The position numbers and the translations under genes were made by a program. The notes under the pieces were generated by a model. The model was not told where the DNA came from, searched no databases, and worked only from the letters and a program-made list of their open reading frames with translations. This document shows positions 57,849 through 64,000 of a stretch of 64,000 nucleotides of DNA, one piece after another; position 1 is the stretch's first letter, and every line of letters begins with the position of its first letter. The DNA is from Aplidium turbinatum (Eukaryota > Chordata > Ascidiacea > Aplousobranchia > Polyclinidae): contig OU964921.1 in assembly GCA_918807975.1 (NCBI GenBank), positions 10,511,498 through 10,575,497 of the forward strand, in the 5' to 3' direction.

Positions 57849-59016
57849 CCGCAGTACTTTTTGTAGCAAGACGTTTAAGCCGGCCCCCATCGCGGTCTTC
57901 CCACGTCTTAAACCAGTCGCCCAGTTTGTGGTCGATTTCTTGTAGAGTGCATGATTTCGTATTGCTCTGGACAACATCTATAAGTAAAGCAGTTTTGTAA
58001 ACAAATAATGTTACATCGATTTTTATTTTTACACAATCATCTACAGCAGTGGCCAGCGGCTCTTAACCTGTGGGTAATTACTCAATCTGGGGAAGTTTGA
58101 GGTCTTCCAGAGGGCAATGAGCAGGACAGTGCAAATTATTACCAATTTTTAATCAAACTTAAATCATTGTTGGGTTTGGCTTTGGCTATTCCATTCAATT
58201 GATTGCCAAAGACTAATAAAATTGGTACGAATGGAATTAATTTTATGCTGCTGTTTGGAAGTCTTCACGAGAAGATGCAGAACAACGTGTTCTTGTCGAA
58301 GGTTGCTTATTTGTGCGACTTTTTCTCTGACATAAACGCCTTGAACTGCTTGCAGGGCAAATGGACAAGGTTATGGGATTTAATAGACAAATAATAGATT
58401 TAAGATGCCCAACATGCTTAATTGCTTAAAGTGGGGTAACGGGTCAGAAAAGGTTAAGAACGTTGCTCTACAGAGTCTACAGTCTGTTTCACGTGCGTGG
58501 CACGATCATCAGGAGAGCTGTAATAAAAATAAAAGCGAGGACATCACCATAAGCATAGCCGCCGAACCTAGGAAGGTCGGCCTTCCTGACCTTTTCGCAG
58601 AGAAGGCCACCCTTCCCTGCGAAATCGGCCAGATCAACTTTTTAATCTCATCTTTTTTACTGCACACGAGTAAACAGCAGGTGTTTTTCAACTAGATCTA
58701 GACTGAGGCATTAATCAGGGATAGTAAACAGCAAATTGACAAAAAAGATTACGAAAAAGGTAAACTTCAGATGCTGCAAAACTTATGATATATCCAAGGT
58801 TGTTATTTCATTGAAAATTAATCATGAACAGTAAGTATTCTTTCTGGAGACGATATCATACCAACAAGAGGTGAATACAAAACTTAAACAAACACTTACC
58901 TACGACCATGTTCTTTAAGTTTTGCATGGAATCAAAAGAAAACTTTTTCTCTCCACTTAATGTATTTTCTCCTTCCCGGTCCGCGAGACGTAACTTGCGA
59001 CTTCGTTTAACATCAC
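57849..59016 (-). CDS. Two exons of an unrecognised host gene
   Basis: Exons 59016-58900 and 57977-57849 both have good acceptors and GTAAGT/GTATG donors, and both start and end in phase 1. They therefore join in one frame across about 920 bases. The 82-residue product is hydrophilic, with KRSRKLRLADREGENT, then FDSMQNLKNMVVDVVQ, then TLQEIDHKLGDWFKTW followed by EDRDGGRLKR. I do not recognise the family. Two phase-compatible exons with conserved-looking charged and tryptophan residues are unlikely by chance. Exons to either side were not found. A possible non-coding 5' exon ends at a GTAAG donor near 61757, and the promoter-like patch at 62.55 kb could be its start. A hAT remnant sits in the intron. 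Confidence 0.5.
58044..58473 (+). pseudogene. Short hAT transposase fragment
   Basis: Left end CAGTGGCCAGCGGCTCTTAA and right end region GGTTAAGAACGTTGCTCTAC, with near-matching flanks ATCTACAG and GTCTACAG. The plus frame includes NVFLSKVAYLCDFFSDINAL then NCLQGK, which matches the region after the third catalytic block in ZBED/SCAND3-like hAT proteins. It lies in the intron of the unrecognised gene. Confidence 0.7.
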
Positions 59017-59190
59017 CTGAGGCATCAATCGATTAACCGTGTCGTATAGGCTTTTTCCTCCTAGATACGACACAGTTGTTTGAACTGCAATAGAACAGAT
59101 GGATGTTGAAATGCATAAGCCGAGATCGTTAAAACAGCATAGAAAGCAGTCCCATCAAACAGTCGCGGTGCGTACCAGGCTACCAGCGTA

Positions 59191-59273
59191 CATAGGTGTC
59201 GAAATAGGGTGGGCCGGGTGGGCTTTATTTTAACAAAATATGTTTTGCCCACCCTGTTTTCATGACACCTATG
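59191..59273. repeat. Short hairpin repeat
   Basis: CATAGGTGTCGAAATAGGGT and its inverse ACCCTGTTTTCATGACACCT form an 83-bp imperfect hairpin containing GGGTGGGC/GCCCACCC. Probable small MITE. Confidence 0.6.
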
Positions 59274-60443
59274 AAGTGTTCGTTACAATTATTTCCGTTT
59301 TTGTTTTTAGCTGAATTATCCAACCAACTGCAGTGTAACCTCTGAAGACTTGCAATAAACAAGATCACAGATATGCGTAAATCAAACGCACAATACCACA
59401 TTCCAATTGACAACTTTGAAGGTGGGTATGTAAATGAACCCAAACCTCCAAACAGTAACATTAATACCAACATCAGATTGTTCCAAATTCCAGTTATTAA
59501 CATCAAGGCTAAATATTTTCACCAAGTTGTCAACTTAAACCTCAAAGATATCAAGCATCTGCTCATGTATTTGGATTAAAACGTAGAGATGGCCTCATCA
59601 CTATCAGACAAAAACTAAAGTCCCGAAAGCTGACGAAATTCTTCAATACCAAACACGATTTTAATGTTTGTGCAGACTAATACTGTGTGATGCTGAAACC
59701 AGCTTTGAAATTTTTGTGTTTTCAATATGGAGTTGTGTGATACAAACCATACAACAGCATGTCTGTAAGAATGTGAAGGACTGATTCACACTAAGCGTTT
59801 TGACTCCAATATGACATTTGAAATACAAATTAAATATGCACACAATGAATTCAGTTTATTTAAGAATTTCTAAAACAAAACTATATTCTGCCTCATTGAA
59901 GCCGAACTGTGACAGTGTGAATCAGCCATAAAAATAGTGGGTTACTCGAAGTCCACTTTGAAACTAGACTGTTTTATTGATTCTTTGATTGCTAAGATCA
60001 AGTGTATTTATACTAGAAGAGGACTTCATTTCTTTGAGTAAGTTTTTAAAAGTAGTTCTACTTGATGGGGTATGTTTCACAGTCATAAGATCAATCATTA
60101 TACACTTTTGACATCGCACCCACTGCATCAGTGCTTGATTTTACTTTAAAAAATCAGTAATTTGCTTGTAACTTTTTTCTGTACATTTTTAAGAGAAAGT
60201 TCTTTGGAAATAAGATAGAAACATGTTACTTCTGCAGCATTTAAGCCAAAAACTAACTTTCTAGTATAAGCAGTTATCAAGATATGGCAAAATTAGCTAT
60301 TTTCAGCTCGTTTGGTGAAATTGCACGGCCACTAGAGGGTGCAAGAACCCAAAATTATGATAGAAGTATTTCATTTGATATTTGGGGCCATATATCAAGA
60401 CCACTTTTTGAAATTCAATTTTTTTTATTTTTCACTCCACCCC
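59274..60443. other. No gene recognised
   Basis: A 68-codon plus-strand ORF at 59373-59579 is present but matches no family I know and lacks good splice or start context. Otherwise AT-rich unique sequence. Confidence 0.4.
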
Positions 60444-61474
60444 AATGAACAATTCGTACCCTCAGTTACCTTGAAAAGATCAAGAGAAAAAATTAAAAAA
60501 GCAGTCGCTGATTGTAGTCGCTGATCGTAGTTTCCGCAAACATTTTAAAAGGATTAGATATCGATTAGCTAGGCATCGGTATCCGCAAACAAACAAACTG
60601 AAAAGATCGAGAGAAAAAAATAGAACATTGCTGATCGCAGTTTCCGTTTTTCCGCAAACATTTTAAAGTTTCCGGTAATGATTCTAAGAGTTTGCCGAAG
60701 TCGCTGAACGCAGTTTCCGCAAACATTTTAAAAGGGTTAAGGTTTAGGGTGTTTCCGCAAACAAACAAACTGAAAAGATCGAGTGAAAAAAAAATAGAAC
60801 AAAGCCGAAGTTGCTGATCGCAGTTTCCATTTTTCCACAGTTTCCGCAAACATTTTAAAATTTCTGGTAATGATCCTAAGAGCTTGCTGAAGTCGCCGAT
60901 CGCACTCGCAGTTTCCGCAAACATTTAAAAAGGGGTACCTCTAAATACCCATTGTCAGGCATTAGACAAATCCTAGACAATGCCTTGAAATTACCGACAA
61001 TGCCTGAAAGTAGCTACTCTACAATGCCTGACAACCCCTGAAAATGCTATAATGCCTAACAAACCCGTCAACCACTGATAATGATCGACAATGCCTGGAA
61101 ATTCCCAACAATGCCTGAAAGTAGTTAGCCTACTCCACAATACCTGAAAATGCTCCACAAACCCCCAAAAAGCCTACTATGCCTGACAATGGGTATTTAG
61201 AGGTAGGCCTACCGTTTTAAAAGGGTTAGGCTTGATTAGAGTTTCCGCAAACATTTTAAAAGGGTTCGGGATTAGGGTTGATCAAAGCTTCCGCAAACAT
61301 TTAAAAATTTCTTTAAATGATCCTAAGAGTTTTTGTTTGTTTGCGGAAAAATTTTAAAATATTTGCAGAAACTGTGATCAGCGACTTCGGCTTTTTTTAA
61401 TTTTTTTTTCGATCTTTTCAAGGTACGAACTGACGGTACGAATTGTTCATGGTGGTACTAATTAGGTTGCATCC
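60444..61474. mobile_element. DNA element with repeated TTTCCGCAAACATTTTAAAA words
   Basis: Left AATGAACAATTCGTACC and right GGTACGAATTGTTCATGG are inverted, each followed inward by CTTGAAAAGATC. The interior has at least eight TTTCCGCAAACATTT units. The right side extends to GGTTGCATCC, the end type of 9142-9359; the left lacks it, so this copy may be truncated. It holds the MITE 60938-61203. The ORF on the minus strand here is repeat-derived. Confidence 0.7.
60938..61203. mobile_element. TA-flanked MITE (Tc1/mariner-like)
   Basis: Ends CCTCTAAATACCCATTGTCA and TGACAATGGGTATTTAGAGG are a perfect inverted pair, flanked by TA on both sides (60936-60937 and 61204-61205). The interior is made of repeated ACAATGCCTGAAA words. 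266 bp, nested in 60444-61474. Confidence 0.85.
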
Positions 61475-62480
61475 GATGCTGCGCAATCTACTTCATAAAA
61501 CAATCTGCAAAAAACTTGTGGTATATACATAATGCGGTGATAGTAGCAACATTCGAATCCTGATAAAAAACTTCTCGTTGACATAGTAGTCATTTTTATG
61601 CCACTTGAAAGTGAAGATACCACTTTTTGAAAAAATCGAGTAGGCTACTTCTAAAAATGTTACTTCAAAACCAATAAACAGGTCACGTAATTGCCGTAAA
61701 AAGTATTAAATAGTTTACCCTGAAGAATAGATTAGAGTCAACTGAAATAAACCTTACCTGAGTTTCATGATGATTATTCATTTGGGCAGTGCTCTCATAA
61801 ATGAAAACCTGAAAGTCCCCAAAGCTACGTCTAAAAATTCCTAGATTACATCAAAGTTCCCTAAATCATTATTACATTCAAACAGTTTCACGTTCTGAAA
61901 CAAAAAGCAAGAGTTAAGCGGTTTAAACAACAACACTAGCAAAAACCATTCTACATAACTTTGTTGTATTAGTGGGCAAAGTCTCACAGCAAAAAGCAGT
62001 ACGGTATGTTAAATTACAGTGATGTTTAACATTACAGGGATACAGTGAAGATTTCCCAATGCTTATCACATGCTAAAAATGACATAAACTGTGCACGACT
62101 ATCGACTTATTCATGAGAGCTAATTCGACTAGTAATTAGTTGATTAGTTCATGTGCTTCAGCATCTGTAGCTGAACTCTTCATGAGCCCTTGCCAACTGC
62201 AACAATTTAGCTCGATCCCTTAATCCCAGTTCAAATGTCAGCTGACTTCATAGCTTGGGTGTGTAGCAAACCAACTAAACTTTCTGACTTTAAACTGTTC
62301 CTGTAGTCAGTTTTAATGTTCTTCAAGCTATCCGTACTAAAAAGTCATTCAACTGGGGCATTTAAACATGGTAGGGGCATTAGGCAAGTGACTACTTTGC
62401 TATGAACTCAAATACGGAAGAAAACTTGACAAATAAACTTCCATTGATTCTGCAAGCGAACAAGACAAAACTGCAAATGC
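61475..62480. other. No coding gene recognised; possible 5' exon
   Basis: A minus-strand acceptor/donor pair bounds about 55 bases (61757-61809, GTAAG donor). None of its frames joins productively to the exon at 59016 except with an upstream stop, so it could only be untranslated leader. No other feature seen. Confidence 0.35.
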
Positions 62481-62554
62481 AAATGGCGTCCAACTCCATT
62501 TGGGTTTTCGCGCGTTTTTTACGATTCACGTCACAGACAATTGTAGTTTCTGAC

Positions 62555-62620
62555 TGCGCATGCGCATCGTCATCTCTTTTTAGCGAATTTTGAAAAAGCA
62601 CGTTCAGATGTCCGCCATTT
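62555..62620. promoter_or_regulatory. Promoter-like patch with NRF1-type and YY1-type sites
   Basis: The palindrome TGCGCATGCGCA at 62555-62566 is the consensus NRF1 site. CCGCCATTTT at 62612-62621 matches the YY1 core, and an ACGTCA CRE-like half site lies just upstream near 62528. These motifs are typical of TATA-less, often bidirectional promoters. The patch is GC-richer than its surroundings and lies between the plus-strand ORF at 62627 and the minus-strand exons at 59016-57849. Confidence 0.45.
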
Positions 62621-62626
62621 TTTACA

Positions 62627-62715
62627 ATGTACCAATTACTCGCGTTTGTCAATGCTTTAGATATGGTGTGCTGTGCATATGGATGTAGAAAACGAAGAAA
62701 ATACAATTCAGATGA
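62627..62715 (+). CDS. Possible first exon with THAP-like N-terminus
   Basis: An ORF opens just after promoter-like motifs and contains MVCCAYGCRKRRKY, which resembles the start of a THAP zinc finger (Met, a Cys-Cys pair, then Cys near the front). A plausible donor GTAAAT follows at about 62715. The rest of the THAP signature (Trp, distal Cys-His, AVPTIF) was not located, so this could also be a chance ORF. The upstream in-frame ATG at 62627 and the one at 62663 are both possible starts. Confidence 0.25.
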
Positions 62716-62922
62716 TAAAAGGAGTAAATATTATTCCAAGATATTTACCAATCTCTTGGATCATGTGTTTGAATGCACCGTTACCAATAATCATATTTTT
62801 ACACTAGTCAAAACTGTGTACAAATGTTATTTAAAAATTAGGTTTTACCGCATTGGTAAGAAAACTTGCAAGCAAATACAAGCTAAATTGGTTCGTAAAA
62901 CGCTTAACAAAAATTCTGTCTT

Positions 62923-62978
62923 AACAAACGTCTGTAGACGTTGAATCAGTGTAAAAATGACAGATTTTGTTGTATGGC
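62923..62978. repeat. Palindromic MITE, right half
   Basis: AACGTCTGTAGACGTTGAAT then CAGTGTAAAAATGACAGATT and TTGTTGTATGGC. Same family as the receptor-intron copies; one of only a few outside 27-41 kb. Confidence 0.65.
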
Positions 62979-63479
62979 TTGGCTGTAACAGCGCAGCTTT
63001 CACGCAAATTTGAGACAGTAACAATGGCGAATGCCTTTTTTTAATTTCTTCAATCGAGATGCGCTGTCTAGTTGTTATAAGATGTTTATGGTTTTTTTAA
63101 AGTGCTTGCCTGAAACACATGGTACGGGAAACTGTGTCCAATTATTCAGCTCAGTGTTGTCATAATTTTTTTCGAAAATAAAATGAAAACTTCGAAAACA
63201 AAAATGAACGGAGCACGTAAAAATTGCGAGATGAAACTACAGCCCTGATCAATTTTAAGAAGGCAGAGTATAGTTATATAGAGCCATAGTAGAACACTAA
63301 AAAAACTAGCTGCTGCTAACAAACTTGAAAAACTGCAGCTAAATTTGCAAATTAGTGTTTTTTTTTCAGAATTAGTGATCCTCATAGTGATGCATGATTT
63401 AGAAAAACATTTCAAATTTTTTTTTTACTTATAGCAATAACGTAAAAAAATTGAGGGGTTACCGTAGTTCGCCCGCAAA

Positions 63480-63737
63480 TAATGACGTTGGCCCAACGTT
63501 CTGTACAACTGCACACCAACATTGGAAAAAACGACTTTCTAATTCTAAGTTTTTTTGCATTTTCATTGTCCCATTACAATTGTAAAAGGAATACGATGAA
63601 GCAAACTTAAACAATTCTTCGAAGGTATCTTCAATTAAAATATTTCAAAAGTTGGCAAAGTTGGCAAAACTACACTACCCTCAGCCAACCCGAACAACCG
63701 TCAGCCAACGTTGGGCCAAGGAAAAATGTTTACTGGG
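63480..63737. repeat. CCCAGTAAACATT-type MITE end
   Basis: Contains GACGTTGGCCCAACGTTCTG, CAGCCAACGTTGGGCCAAGG and ends AAAAATGTTTACTGGG, the complement of the end seen at 56546. Probably a separate member of the same family. Confidence 0.6.
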
Positions 63738-64000
63738 ATAGGGTTTCCAAGTCGTTTCACAAAGTATGTTTTGGAAAGGGCATTTTTGGGTAAGCAAACT
63801 GGTAGTCACTTAACAAGAAATATTTCTGGCACTGCAAATGAAAACTCGAACCAATCATAAACTACGTTTTCCGTGACGTGAAAAAGGGCGAAAAGAAGAT
63901 GATACAAAGCAAATCAAGTGCTGGATTTTCTATCAGCTGTTTGTTTGTTTGTTTATTTGTTTTTCATACTTTTACCCTGCATTGTGGGAAAGCGGACTTG

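Noticed and set aside
60565-60924. 119-codon minus-strand ORF with internal repeats
   Set aside because: Repetition comes from the TTTCCGCAAACATTT words of the surrounding DNA element.
62392-62706. 104-codon minus-strand ORF over the promoter patch
   Set aside because: It overlaps NRF1/YY1-type motifs and a plus-strand ORF, and has no domain; the open frame is probably chance in a GC-richer patch.

Overview
This is AT-rich, intron-dense animal DNA, most likely from an invertebrate. The evidence is two multi-exon host genes with GT-AG introns, several tRNA-headed SINE families, LINE remnants and many DNA transposons. The divergent receptor sequence would fit a fast-evolving deuterostome such as a tunicate, but the window does not settle the taxon.

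Two host genes can be assembled exon by exon, both on the minus strand. The first (17312 down to 1) is an animal lipoxygenase with 14 in-phase exons: an N-terminal PLAT domain, then the catalytic domain with HxxxxH, QHAxxN and a C-terminus ending in RIPNS at the window edge. Only the last few codons are outside the window. The second (50795 down to 29052) is a complete TGF-beta superfamily type I receptor of the ACVR1/ACVRL1 (ALK1/2) class. It has 14 in-phase exons: signal peptide, cysteine-rich ectodomain, transmembrane segment, GS box and kinase ending in a stop.

Further right lie two in-phase exons of an unrecognised minus-strand gene (59016-58900 and 57977-57849). At about 62.55-62.67 kb a promoter-like patch with NRF1- and YY1-type sites precedes a short plus-strand ORF with a possible THAP-like start.

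Most of the rest is transposon. Many elements were delimited by terminal inverted repeats plus target-site duplications: hAT-like elements with 8-bp TSDs (5663-7381 with a nested one, 7696-8160, 15137-16383, 25814-26414, 31825-32263, 50818-52366), a Harbinger element with a broken transposase (18699-20576), a Harbinger-type MITE (50247-50509), and a TA-flanked MITE (60938-61203). There are two LINE remnants and at least four tRNA-derived SINE families.

Two long-TIR elements, both beginning TAGGGTG (42930-45180 and 46907-49158), flanked by 8-9 bp duplications and carrying short transposase-like peptides, may belong to a poorly described DNA transposon lineage. One is inserted inside a receptor splice donor and duplicated it. 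A small palindromic MITE is concentrated in the receptor introns, and several elements sit just downstream of 5' splice sites. The two genes have no evident joint function.
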